Source of the DNA: Pseudomonadales bacterium
GTDB taxonomy: Bacteria; Pseudomonadota; Gammaproteobacteria; Pseudomonadales; Azotimanducaceae
DNA length: 64,000 bases
NCBI GenBank assembly: GCA_029251375.1
Contig: JAQXDL010000046.1
Span: 1 to 64,000 of the forward strand
Direction of reading: 5' to 3'
Below the pieces are notes generated by a model that did no database searches, was not told where the DNA came from, and was given only the letters and a program-made list of their open reading frames with translations. The first letter of the stretch is position 1. The number at the start of each line of letters is the position of its first letter. A program made the position numbers and the translations under genes. Shown here piece after piece: positions 56,067-64,000 of the stretch.

Positions 56067-57367
56067 CCGGGAATTTTCACCGGCAGTTCACGTATTCCAT
56101 GGATAAAATGGGATTTCAAATAAACAGGGTCACCCACAACTTCAATCTTAGGAAATCGTTTCACGATTTCTTCCCAAAGCACATTGAGCTGCATCTCACC
56201 TAATCGGTTACCTACACAGCGATGAATGCCGTAACCAAATGACAGATGTCTGCGAGGGTGTTGCCGGTCAATAATAAACTCATCTGCGCGATCAATCATT
56301 GTCGTGTCCCTGTTGCCAGAGATGTACCACATCACGACCTTGTCACCCTTTTTAATCGTTTTGCCGTGCATCTCAACATCCTGCGTTGCAGTTCGACACA
56401 TATGTGCCACAGGGGACTGCCAACGAATAATCTCAGGCACCATATTTGGGATAAGCTCGGGCGACGCCATCAGTTTGGCGTACTGTTCCGGATGTTGATT
56501 CAACGCCAGTACACCACCGCTTATCGAATTTCGTGTCGTGTCATTACCACCAACAATAAGCAGCAGCATATTGCCGAGAAATTCGTTAGGGGTCATGTTT
56601 TTCGTCGCCTCGCCATGCACCAATGAAGAAATTAAATCGGACCCCGGCTCACTCCTTGCCGCTCGCTCTTTCCAAACCGCATCAAAATACTCGAAGCATT
56701 TCCAAAGTTCGGCAAAGCCTTCGTCGGCGGTTTCAAAAAAATCAGGATTACTTAAGTTTTCTACTGTGTCAGACCAATAGATTAATTTACTTCTATCCTC
56801 CTGCGGCACATCAAATATGGTCGCCAACATTTGACCTGTTAACTCGACGGAAACTTCCTTGACCCAATTGAACTCTTGGTTTCGTGGCAAGTTATCTAAG
56901 ATTTTGCCTGCCCGCTCGACGATAAGGTGACGCAGCTCAGCAATGCGTTTCGGCGTAAAAGACGGCGCAACGACTTTGCGTTGATCGTCGTGCACGGGTG
57001 GGTCCTGCATAATAAACATCGGCAAATAGAACGGCGAGTCCGCCGACGGCGATTCAGTTGGTCGCCCGCCCATGCGTATTCCACCTTGATCAATGTCGGA
57101 AGAGAACAACTCATGGTGCGAGTCGATATACATGATGTCTTTATAAGTTGTCGCCGACCAATAGGGACCATACATACTATCTTCGGTGTAATGCAGAGGA
57201 TCTTCAGCTCTTAAACGATCAAAATAGGGGCTAAATTTATTGAATTCAAACAAGGACGGATGTGACGGATCTAACGAGGCCAAAGGAATAGAATAAGGGT
57301 CGACATTAACGTCGATGGCGTACTTTTCTTGTAACTGTCGATTCGTTAAATTCTCGTTCTCGGACAT
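56063..57367 (-). CDS. cytochrome P450, CYP153-like
   Basis: A 434-residue soluble cytochrome P450. The heme-binding loop is LSFGYGIHRCVGNRLGEMQL, and MLLLIVGGNDTTRNSISGG is the I-helix. Both are hallmarks of CYP153, a bacterial terminal alkane hydroxylase family. It would convert alkanes or fatty chains to primary alcohols, with a ferredoxin and reductase coded elsewhere. It is divergent from a zinc alcohol dehydrogenase, which could take the product. Confidence 0.93.
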   Translation of the reverse strand: MSENENLTNRQLQEKYAIDVNVDPYSIPLASLDPSHPSLFEFNKFSPYFDRLRAEDPLHYTEDSMYGPYWSATTYKDIMYIDSHHELFSSDIDQGGIRMGGRPTESPSADSPFYLPMFIMQDPPVHDDQRKVVAPSFTPKRIAELRHLIVERAGKILDNLPRNQEFNWVKEVSVELTGQMLATIFDVPQEDRSKLIYWSDTVENLSNPDFFETADEGFAELWKCFEYFDAVWKERAARSEPGSDLISSLVHGEATKNMTPNEFLGNMLLLIVGGNDTTRNSISGGVLALNQHPEQYAKLMASPELIPNMVPEIIRWQSPVAHMCRTATQDVEMHGKTIKKGDKVVMWYISGNRDTTMIDRADEFIIDRQHPRRHLSFGYGIHRCVGNRLGEMQLNVLWEEIVKRFPKIEVVGDPVYLKSHFIHGIRELPVKIPG

Positions 57368-57430
57368 TGCTCTCCCCTCATTGTTGTTGCAACTGACCTA
57401 ATCATACTTCAACAGTATCGATTCATCATT

Positions 57431-57476
57431 GACTATTAAACGGCTTTTAAATGACTGTTAAATGACTGTTAAACGA
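57431..57476. promoter_or_regulatory. repeated TGACTGTTAAA boxes between P450 and ADH
   Basis: Three copies of TGACT(A/G)TTAAA start at 57431, 57453 and 57464; the last two are adjacent 11-base direct repeats. They sit in the spacer between the divergent P450 and dehydrogenase genes, a natural place for a shared operator. No regulator gene is adjacent. Confidence 0.5.
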
Positions 57477-57565
57477 ATATTGAACCGTTACCAAACGACG
57501 TTTCGAATAGGCCATTGACTTCAACCCAATGATAATTAACAGTGAACTAATTAACAGGAGAGACT

Positions 57566-58618
57566 ATGAAAGCCATTGTCTATAAGGGTCACAAGAACCT
57601 GAGTTATACCGATGTGCCAGACCCGACCATTCAAAGTCCGAGTGACGCCGTCGTTAGAATAGAAAAAACAGCGATATGTGGCTCCGACTTACACCTCTAT
57701 CACGGCCCAAGTCGTGACGAAGAGTTCACCTTAGGGCACGAATTCCTAGGCACCATTGAAGATGTTGGTAACGATGTAAAGCGCTTTAAGAAAGGTGATC
57801 GCGTGCTGGTCTCATGCACAATCGGTTGTGGCAGTTGCGTGCTTTGTGACAATCATCTGTACACAGGTTGTGAAATAAACACCGCGACCGGACCTGTAAC
57901 AAACGTGTTCGGCTCAAAATTGAATCCTGGCGGTCAGGCAGAAGGCGTACGCGTACCCTTCGCCGACACCAATATTTTCAAAATACCCGAAGGTGTCACC
58001 GACGAGCAGGCATTGTTTCTTACCGATATTCTGCCGACAGGTTATATGGGCGCCGATATGGCGGAAGTATCACCTGGCGACACGGTCGTCGTTATAGGCT
58101 GCGGTCCTGTCGGTGTTTTCGCTCAGCTATCCGCATTGATGCGGGGTGCGGCAACCGTCATCGCTGTCGACCTTGATGATGGAAGATTAGAAAAAGCGAG
58201 ATTGCGGGGCTGTCGACCACTGAACCCAAGTAAAGAGGATTTGCAAAGTGTTGCTCGTCAACTAACGGGTGGGCGAGGTGCTGATTGTTCAATAGAAGCG
58301 GTCGGTAACCCAGCAACGGTACAACAAGCTATTGATGTCGTTAGACACGGCGGAAGAGTTGCGGTAATCGGCGTACTAATGGGCCAGCAAGTGCCGATAG
58401 ATTTTATGGCAACATTAACCGGCAAAAACATTACGTTACGGTCAGGCATTGTTAATCCGCAATATTACATACCGAAACTACTGCCGATGATTGAACAGGG
58501 GCGCATAGATCCGACCGAAATCATTACTCATAGAATGAGCCTTAGCGAAGGCGTTAGAGGTTATAAGATTTTCGACAACCACGAACAAGACGTGCTTAAA
58601 GTTGTCATGACACCGTAA
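57566..58618 (+). CDS. zinc-dependent alcohol dehydrogenase
   Basis: A 350-residue medium-chain dehydrogenase. Catalytic zinc ligands are Cys38 and His58-Glu59 (GHEFLG); structural zinc is held by Cys88, Cys91, Cys94 and Cys102; the NAD motif is VIGCGPVGVFA. AGGAGA precedes the ATG. Placed back to back with the CYP153-like gene, it probably oxidises the alcohols formed from alkanes or alkyl chains, though formaldehyde or other alcohols are possible. Confidence 0.92.
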   Translation: MKAIVYKGHKNLSYTDVPDPTIQSPSDAVVRIEKTAICGSDLHLYHGPSRDEEFTLGHEFLGTIEDVGNDVKRFKKGDRVLVSCTIGCGSCVLCDNHLYTGCEINTATGPVTNVFGSKLNPGGQAEGVRVPFADTNIFKIPEGVTDEQALFLTDILPTGYMGADMAEVSPGDTVVVIGCGPVGVFAQLSALMRGAATVIAVDLDDGRLEKARLRGCRPLNPSKEDLQSVARQLTGGRGADCSIEAVGNPATVQQAIDVVRHGGRVAVIGVLMGQQVPIDFMATLTGKNITLRSGIVNPQYYIPKLLPMIEQGRIDPTEIITHRMSLSEGVRGYKIFDNHEQDVLKVVMTP

Positions 58619-58737
58619 AATGAAACCGAGATATTTGATGGTTTTTCACAAGCTGCAACCAATGCTTCGACAAAAAATTGACTCGGATACAAGAAAATCA
58701 AATTGAACGCAAAGCATAAGAAAATGGAGTTAATACA

Positions 58738-59031
58738 ATGAGTCACTACATCATCGCCCAGATAGAAATTGCCGACAGAGAGGAATATGCAAACTATGAA
58801 AGCGGCTTTATGGAAATATTCATGAAGTATGAAGGTAAGCTATTATCGGTTGATGAGGAACCTCAGCTTCTCGAAGGTAGCTGGCCCTATACACGCACCG
58901 TGCTTATTGAATTCCCCTCAAAAGAAAGCGCCCTGGATTGGTTCACATCTGATGAATATCAAACCCTGGCCAAGCACCGACACAACGCCAGCGAGGCAAA
59001 CATAACGATCATTAAAGGCATCGAAGCGTAA
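58738..59031 (+). CDS. DUF1330 family protein
   Basis: A 97-residue ferredoxin-like (dimeric alpha-beta barrel) protein with the usual YIIAQIEIADREEYANYE start. GGAG precedes the ATG. DUF1330 members have no fixed function. It follows the alcohol dehydrogenase on the same strand after 120 bases. Confidence 0.88.
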   Translation: MSHYIIAQIEIADREEYANYESGFMEIFMKYEGKLLSVDEEPQLLEGSWPYTRTVLIEFPSKESALDWFTSDEYQTLAKHRHNASEANITIIKGIEA

Positions 59032-59092
59032 CAGCGTAAGAGCCTAATAGACTCAATAGTAACGCGACTGCTTTACTATTGAAGTCACCCCG

Positions 59093-59455
59093 TCAATGAT
59101 CGTGTCCGTGTGGTCGATCGACAAATTCTTGACTGCGCTGATCAAGCTCATCGGTTTCACATAAATCTTTTAGCGCCATCAATTCTGTTAGGGCCGCTAG
59201 AAAGTGATCGAAATATTGGTAGGGCTCTGACGCTGTATGAGCGGCTTCCCAGGATTCTATTTGCTTAATCAGACAGGCTCGAAACTCATCCCAAGTAAAG
59301 TACTCAGCCTCACACAGTGATCTGGCCATGCCGAAAGTGCGATTTTGCCAAGGCTCATCAAAGATGACTTCACCATTAGCTTTTGGCGGTTCAACCCGTC
59401 CCTGCAGCGCCATCGACTCCATTTCGTCTGTCACGATGACTGACCTGCTTGACAA
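59093..59455 (-). CDS. nitrile hydratase accessory protein
   Basis: A 120-residue protein resembling the N-terminal part of nitrile hydratase beta subunits ([20 protein letters not shown]), as do the activator or 'P14K/NhlE' proteins that deliver cobalt and oxidise cysteines in the alpha subunit. It ends in RPHGHDH, a possible metal-binding tail. It is the last gene of the beta-alpha-activator operon and overlaps the alpha gene by 25 bases. Confidence 0.85.
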   Translation of the reverse strand: MSSRSVIVTDEMESMALQGRVEPPKANGEVIFDEPWQNRTFGMARSLCEAEYFTWDEFRACLIKQIESWEAAHTASEPYQYFDHFLAALTELMALKDLCETDELDQRSQEFVDRPHGHDH

Positions 59456-60099
59456 AGCACCTCAACACCAATCATTGAATCACGACTAACCAAAGCCGCA
59501 AGCTCATCCTGCGTCAGATTGTCGGTGTTCTCAGGTCGCATCGGCAAGACCATATATCGGACTTCCGCACTCGAGTCCCAAACACGAATCTCAATATTTG
59601 TATCCAGCGACAAACCCATTTCAGCTAACAAGGTTCTTGGCTCGCGCACGATTCTGGACCGATACGCCGGATCCTTATACCATTTTGGCGGCAAACCCAG
59701 CACTGCCCAGGGGTAACAAGAGCAAAGGGTACAGACGACCGCGTTGTGACGCTCTGGCGTATTTTCAACCACGACTAAATGATCGACCTGGCCGCCCTTA
59801 AAATCATACTCTGCGATTGCCTGCGTCGCATTTGACAGCAATCGCTGCTTGAACTCAGGATCTGTCCAAGCCCTAGCAACAAGCAACGCGCCATTCATTG
59901 GACCAACCCTTTGCGCATAATTGGTAATCACATCGTCAACTGCATGCTCGGATAGAAGACCTTTTTCGATCAACAAAGACTCTAATGCTTCTGCTCGAAT
60001 CGCCTGCGGGGATTTCTCTTCATGCTTATGTTCGTGCTCATGATCATGGTGACGACTATCGTTATGATTATGGTCATGATGCTCGTGGTCATCATTCAT
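59431..60099 (-). CDS. nitrile hydratase alpha subunit, cobalt type
   Basis: A 222-residue catalytic subunit converting nitriles to amides. The metal site is Cys123-Thr-Leu-Cys126-Ser-Cys128; Thr rather than Ser at position 124 marks the cobalt type. The N-terminus has an unusual tail with 11 histidines in the first 26 residues, absent from characterised enzymes as far as I recall. It lies between the beta and accessory genes in the order usual for cobalt-type operons. Confidence 0.92.
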   Translation of the reverse strand: MNDDHEHHDHNHNDSRHHDHEHEHKHEEKSPQAIRAEALESLLIEKGLLSEHAVDDVITNYAQRVGPMNGALLVARAWTDPEFKQRLLSNATQAIAEYDFKGGQVDHLVVVENTPERHNAVVCTLCSCYPWAVLGLPPKWYKDPAYRSRIVREPRTLLAEMGLSLDTNIEIRVWDSSAEVRYMVLPMRPENTDNLTQDELAALVSRDSMIGVEVLCQAGQSS

Positions 60100-60114
60100 A
60101 TACAGCCTCTGACT

Positions 60115-60822
60115 TTATCGCTCGGTTGCGGGACAGGTTTGAAGGTAGGGTTCAAATAGATCAAGAAAAACACTCACATTGGCTTCTGCATACTGAGATG
60201 TTTCACCCCACAGTTCAGAGGATGCAAACTTCACAGTATAAAGCTGTGCCGGTTGTTCTCCGAACCCATGCGCATTGCTATCGGGATAAACCCAACCGCC
60301 ATGAAGGGCAACAATCTCACCAAATTTGTTGCGGGCGTAAGCTGGCAGACGCGTATGACCAGGTTTGACCTCACTGCTAGTGAGCACCGTATCACCGATA
60401 GAAAATAGTCCTTCACCTACGTCACGTTGCGCCGTCTTGGCTGGTCTGGCTAAAGAGGCTTGAAGATTTGCCGTTTGACGGCTCGGTTGAGGTCTAGCCG
60501 CAATAAGATCGTTGCGATTTCCACCCAATTTTTCAACGCGTTTGTTTAGTTGTTCTGTCTCTATTAGACCCGCTTCAACCAAAGCGGTTTCGGCGCCGCC
60601 CAGCCATCGACCATAATAACCGTGGGACAAGTAAGCTGTGGGTTCAATTTTTTCGACAAAGTGGCGAAATTGATCAGAGTTTTTCCAGCCACCCGCTGCG
60701 CCAGTTGCCCTCATGATCGCAAATACTTTGGCTTCCCAGATTGCAGCAAACGTCGGCGCATCGGCCTGTCGTTCAACCTTGCCAAAGCCGTGTTTACCAC
60801 CTAGATCATGAATACCGTCCAT
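60115..60822 (-). CDS. nitrile hydratase beta subunit
   Basis: A 235-residue beta subunit that pairs with the alpha subunit and shapes the active site. It opens with MDGIHDLGGKHGFG, the classic beta start, and ends with the SH3-like domain (about 145-235) that carries GEIVALHGGWVYPDSNAH. It is the first gene of the operon and lies 15 bases before alpha. Confidence 0.93.
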   Translation of the reverse strand: MDGIHDLGGKHGFGKVERQADAPTFAAIWEAKVFAIMRATGAAGGWKNSDQFRHFVEKIEPTAYLSHGYYGRWLGGAETALVEAGLIETEQLNKRVEKLGGNRNDLIAARPQPSRQTANLQASLARPAKTAQRDVGEGLFSIGDTVLTSSEVKPGHTRLPAYARNKFGEIVALHGGWVYPDSNAHGFGEQPAQLYTVKFASSELWGETSQYAEANVSVFLDLFEPYLQTCPATER

Positions 60823-60961
60823 TGAGAGCGCCCTTAGGTTGATCCTGTCGGAGTTTAACCAGTCTGCTAATGAGCATTAATATCACCGAACAGGGGATCC
60901 TAGTCAAACGCTTCTAGATTTGCCCTGCGAGCGTCGCACAAACCTTGCTTTGGACGGTTGA

Positions 60962-62551
60962 TTATTCAATTTCCCTTGTCGACCTAAATCGAATATCAGG
61001 CCAACGCTCTTCGGTTAGCATCAGGTTCACTCGCGATGGCGCTAAATAGGTCAGATGACCGGAACCATCAATCGCCAGGTTGGATTCGGATTTCCGCTTA
61101 AAATCCGCAAGCATTTTGGGGTCGTCACATTCGATCCAGCGAGCGGTATAAACACTCACCGATTCATAAGCGCATTCAACTTTGTACTCTTCTCTGAGTC
61201 GATAAACCACCACATCAAATTGCAGAATACCAACAGCACCCAGCACCAAATCGTTGTTAACAAGCGGCATAAACAACTGTGTTGCACCCTCTTCGGAAAG
61301 CTGCGTCAAACCCTGTCGCAATTGTTTACTTTTTAGCGGATCCCGCAGCTGTACCCGGCGAAATAATTCAGGCGCAAAGTGCGGTATACCAAGAAACCGA
61401 AAATCATTACCGCTTGTGAACGTATCACCAATCTGGATGGTGCCGTGATTATGCAGACCAATAATGTCACCGGACCAAGCTCGTTCAGCCTGAGATCTTT
61501 CGCCCGCAAGAAACGTTACTGCGTCACTGACTCTAACTTCTTTACCAAGGCGCACATGGCGCATTTTCATGCCTTGCTGATAGTGACCTGAACACACCCG
61601 CAGAAAAGCAATTCGGTCCCGATGTTTAGGATCCATATTTGCCTGAATCTTAAATACAAAGCCTGAAAAACTCTCCTCAGAGGCGCTCACCGAGCGATCA
61701 TTCGCAGCACGATCCAAAGGCTCAGGTGCAATATCGACAAAACCGTCGAGCATCTGCATGACACCAAAGTTACGTAACGCGGTACCGAAATAGACCGGCG
61801 TTAATTTCCCATCAAGGTAAGCCTGCAGATCAAATTGATGACTCGCGCCTTTAACAAGTTCAATTTCTTCCAAGTAATCATCATAATCTGCGCCTAAAAA
61901 CGCTTTGGCTGCATCACTTTCTAACCCATCAATAATTTCAGGCTCGGTCAGCACTTCGCCTTTACCCGCTTCAAACACATGAATTTGATCGTCATATAGA
62001 TGGTAAACACCTTTAAAACGGTTGCTCATGCCTATCGGCCAGGTCATGGGCGCACATTTAATGTTTAGAACATCTTCGACTTCATCTAGCACATCAATTG
62101 GATCTCGCACTTCTCTATCAAGCTTGTTAACAAAGGTAAGGATTGGCGTATCGCGAAGGCGACAAACTTCCATCAATTTAATTGTGCGTTGCTCTACACC
62201 TTTGGCGCCATCGATAACCATCAGCACCGAATCAACTGCTGTTAGCGTGCGATAAGTATCTTCAGAGAAGTCTTCGTGCCCAGGCGTATCAAGCAGATTG
62301 ACCATCTTGCCCCTATAAGGAAACTGCATAACCGAAGTCGTAACAGAAATGCCACGTTCTTTTTCCATTTCCATCCAATCGGATGTTGCATAACGGTCTG
62401 ACTTCTTCGACTTTACAGTGCCCGCCATCTGAATCGCCCGCCCCAATAGCAGCAACTTTTCAGTGATTGTCGTTTTACCGGCATCCGGGTGAGAGATGAT
62501 TGCGAAGGTTCTTCGCTTACTAATTTCTTCAATACTGGTTGTATCGACCAC
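60962..62551 (-). CDS. prfC: peptide chain release factor 3
   Basis: A 529-residue GTPase that removes RF1/RF2 from the ribosome. The G1 motif is HPDAGKTT, G3 is [16 protein letters not shown], and the N-terminal [16 protein letters not shown] pattern is diagnostic. The start is GTG at 62551 with AGGAAG upstream. Gene length is typical. Confidence 0.96.
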   Translation of the reverse strand: MVDTTSIEEISKRRTFAIISHPDAGKTTITEKLLLLGRAIQMAGTVKSKKSDRYATSDWMEMEKERGISVTTSVMQFPYRGKMVNLLDTPGHEDFSEDTYRTLTAVDSVLMVIDGAKGVEQRTIKLMEVCRLRDTPILTFVNKLDREVRDPIDVLDEVEDVLNIKCAPMTWPIGMSNRFKGVYHLYDDQIHVFEAGKGEVLTEPEIIDGLESDAAKAFLGADYDDYLEEIELVKGASHQFDLQAYLDGKLTPVYFGTALRNFGVMQMLDGFVDIAPEPLDRAANDRSVSASEESFSGFVFKIQANMDPKHRDRIAFLRVCSGHYQQGMKMRHVRLGKEVRVSDAVTFLAGERSQAERAWSGDIIGLHNHGTIQIGDTFTSGNDFRFLGIPHFAPELFRRVQLRDPLKSKQLRQGLTQLSEEGATQLFMPLVNNDLVLGAVGILQFDVVVYRLREEYKVECAYESVSVYTARWIECDDPKMLADFKRKSESNLAIDGSGHLTYLAPSRVNLMLTEERWPDIRFRSTREIE

Positions 62552-62699
62552 GGGGTGTACTTCCTAATTTTCGACGGGCTATCAATAAGGCGTCGGGCTA
62601 AAAAATGGGCGTCATTATACACATTAGACCGCGCCCTTAAGAAAATATAGCAACGGTCACGTTTTACCGATTACTAAACTCATCCAGCAGGTTTAGCCG

Positions 62700-63173
62700 C
62701 TAAGGAAACGTGTCTGGCACTTGATAAGAGAACACCAATGCATCTTCTCTGCCATTTTCTGCAGGATAGTAGTCTTTGCGCAAACCGATTTCTTGGAAGC
62801 CCAAACTCTCGTACAACTTGAAGGCGATAAGGTTTGAGGGTCTAACCTCGAGAAATACTGTCGCTGCGCCTCTGCTGATTGCACGACTGACAATGTGCTG
62901 CACCAGTTGCCGCCCAAAACCGCGGCTTTGGACTGCGGGATTAATGCAGACATTGAGCAGATGGGATTCACCCACTGCAACGGACAAAATACTATGGCCA
63001 ACCACTTTTTCATCAACAATGAAGACAAAACATTCGTAACCAGACTTAATACAATCGTCAAATATGCCCCTTGACCAGGGATGAGAGTAGCTTGACGCTT
63101 CGTTGATCATCACATCGTCAAGATCATCAAAGGTCATCGCTCTTAGCTCAAACTCCACCTGCGCACTAGCCAT
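62700..63173 (-). CDS. rimI: ribosomal protein S18 alanine N-acetyltransferase
   Basis: A 157-residue GNAT enzyme that acetylates the N-terminus of S18. The acetyl-CoA loop is QSRGFGRQLVQHIV and the C-terminal YESLGFQEIGLRKDYYP is the RimI hallmark. It overlaps the 3' end of the HolD-like gene by 8 bases. Confidence 0.93.
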   Translation of the reverse strand: MASAQVEFELRAMTFDDLDDVMINEASSYSHPWSRGIFDDCIKSGYECFVFIVDEKVVGHSILSVAVGESHLLNVCINPAVQSRGFGRQLVQHIVSRAISRGAATVFLEVRPSNLIAFKLYESLGFQEIGLRKDYYPAENGREDALVFSYQVPDTFP

Positions 63174-64000
63174 GCAAGATAGCTCTAACTGGTGAGAGTT
63201 GCCGCCAAAGCTGGCGCTTTAAGGTCACGTCCTGTGAAACAGCATCTATGGTTGGCAGCGCCAAAAATAGGCAACTAGCCTCCTGCTCTGTATCACCAAC
63301 GTGAAAGGCTGTTTTCTCGGAATCCTCCACAAGATATCTCCATGCCTCCTGCCCAAATACAAGCACAGGTTTTAGATCTTGCGTCGGCTCTTTTGCTTGG
63401 CGCTGCGATTGACGCAAAGAATCTCGAACAATTTGCCTTGCCTCATGCTCGGATTGATCGATATGCGACGCCTTGACGATAGGCCAACGAAGCTGGCGAA
63501 TAGAAGGTGAGACACGCTCGCGTAACAACGACAGGCTGATGCCTTCGAGAAAATTTGGATAGGTTGCTGGCATTTCTGCGGTTGCATAGGGCAAGGCAAA
63601 AACAACCGTGAACGCATCATAGTTCATGAAGTACAACAAAAACTCGAGTCTGACAGACGTCTGAGGTGTTACCGGCAGTGGTTGTGAGAGTGACTGTCCC
63701 AATGGGCGTTCGGCAACATCGGACAAAGGTGGTTCGGGTATTACATTTGCAGAAACTTGTTTTAACAAAGATTCGCGCGAGCCTTTTGAATCAACACCGC
63801 CAGCACGAGTTTGACCGGCATGATTCGCGCTAGATGCTGGCGCCGCAACCGGGGATGTTTCGACCTTCTCAGCTTCAGAGGGCTCTATTGCCGCTCTTGC
63901 GGCTCTGACTTGCCAAATATCAATACCCATCGCTGTCAGATATTGACGTGAACGCGATCCATAGCGGGAGCCCTGCTCAACGTTTGTCTGTTGTTGCTCC
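63166..64000 (-). CDS. HolD-like protein, cut by the window edge
   Basis: The frame is open from 63166 to the right end of the window (at least 275 residues); an ATG at 63930 is inside it. The segment RQYLTAMGIDIWQVR resembles the N-terminus of the polymerase III psi subunit (HolD), and the place directly before rimI is that of holD. The protein is much longer than HolD, with a disordered part (about 20-85) and a C-terminal domain including PVLVFGQEAWRYLV. Function uncertain; the real start lies outside the window. Confidence 0.7.
   Translation of the reverse strand, partial: EQQQTNVEQGSRYGSRSRQYLTAMGIDIWQVRAARAAIEPSEAEKVETSPVAAPASSANHAGQTRAGGVDSKGSRESLLKQVSANVIPEPPLSDVAERPLGQSLSQPLPVTPQTSVRLEFLLYFMNYDAFTVVFALPYATAEMPATYPNFLEGISLSLLRERVSPSIRQLRWPIVKASHIDQSEHEARQIVRDSLRQSQRQAKEPTQDLKPVLVFGQEAWRYLVEDSEKTAFHVGDTEQEASCLFLALPTIDAVSQDVTLKRQLWRQLSPVRAILHG

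Noticed and set aside
1-64000. Prophage, plasmid or integrated conjugative element
   Set aside because: No integrase, capsid, replication or transfer genes were recognised, and most of the window is conserved chromosomal order.

Overview
The window is most likely from the chromosome of a marine-type heterotrophic gammaproteobacterium. The strongest taxonomic evidence is conserved gene order: lptG-lptF facing pepA-holC-(small acidic gene)-valS, a HolD-like gene with rimI, pilU, slyX, and a Pseudomonas-type fabY. I cannot name a genus. Base composition looks moderate (near 47-48% GC by eye, not computed). No phage, plasmid or CRISPR locus was seen.

Layout. 0.3-3.4 kb: a minus-strand CoA-transferase/amidase operon with a broken TetR gene upstream. 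4.1-10.0 kb: a plus-strand cassette of a small exported protein, a TonB-dependent receptor and a three-gene ABC-2 exporter with two DUF3526-type permeases. 10.0-13.7 kb: a decaying accessory zone with REP-like repeats, one small membrane gene, a degraded second copy of the CoA-transferase gene and a gamma-glutamyltransferase remnant. 13.7-16.5 kb: a FecA-like receptor and PepSY-type protein with Fur-box-like sites. 16.7-17.0 kb: tRNA-Arg(TCG) flanked by tRNA remnants. 17-28 kb: mixed metabolism and envelope genes (MaoC dehydratase, OprO/P-like porin, MarR-GNAT protein, TauD-type dioxygenase, PlsC, desaturase, hotdog proteins, MltB-like lytic transglycosylase, DoxX, LPS-kinase-like protein, RDD). 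28-36.5 kb: the conserved housekeeping block. 36.6-43 kb: quinone reductase, slyX, hisH-hisF, a GntR-PurM fusion, pilU, LysR. 44-56 kb: lipid metabolism (single-chain four-domain acyl-CoA carboxylase, class I fumarase, MaoC, desaturase, thiolase, fabY). 56-59 kb: CYP153-like P450 and zinc alcohol dehydrogenase, probably for alkane or alkyl-chain oxidation. 59-61 kb: cobalt-type nitrile hydratase operon. 61-64 kb: prfC, rimI and a HolD-like gene cut by the window edge.

How it fits together. A large share of the genes handle fatty acids and hydrophobic carbon: P450 and dehydrogenase oxidise terminal carbons, the thiolase and hotdog/MaoC proteins act on acyl-CoA, and the carboxylase, FabY and two desaturases serve synthesis and membrane tuning. 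Two TonB receptors, one with Fur-like sites, indicate iron or metal-complex uptake.

Most unusual items: the GntR helix-turn-helix fused to a complete Bacteroidetes-type PurM-like enzyme (39.6-41.0 kb), the 1636-residue CT-alpha/CT-beta/BC/BCCP carboxylase with a roughly 500-residue unrecognised middle (44.3-49.2 kb), the TonB receptor/DUF3526 exporter cassette, the His-rich nitrile hydratase alpha subunit, and the duplicated, decayed CoA-transferase locus.
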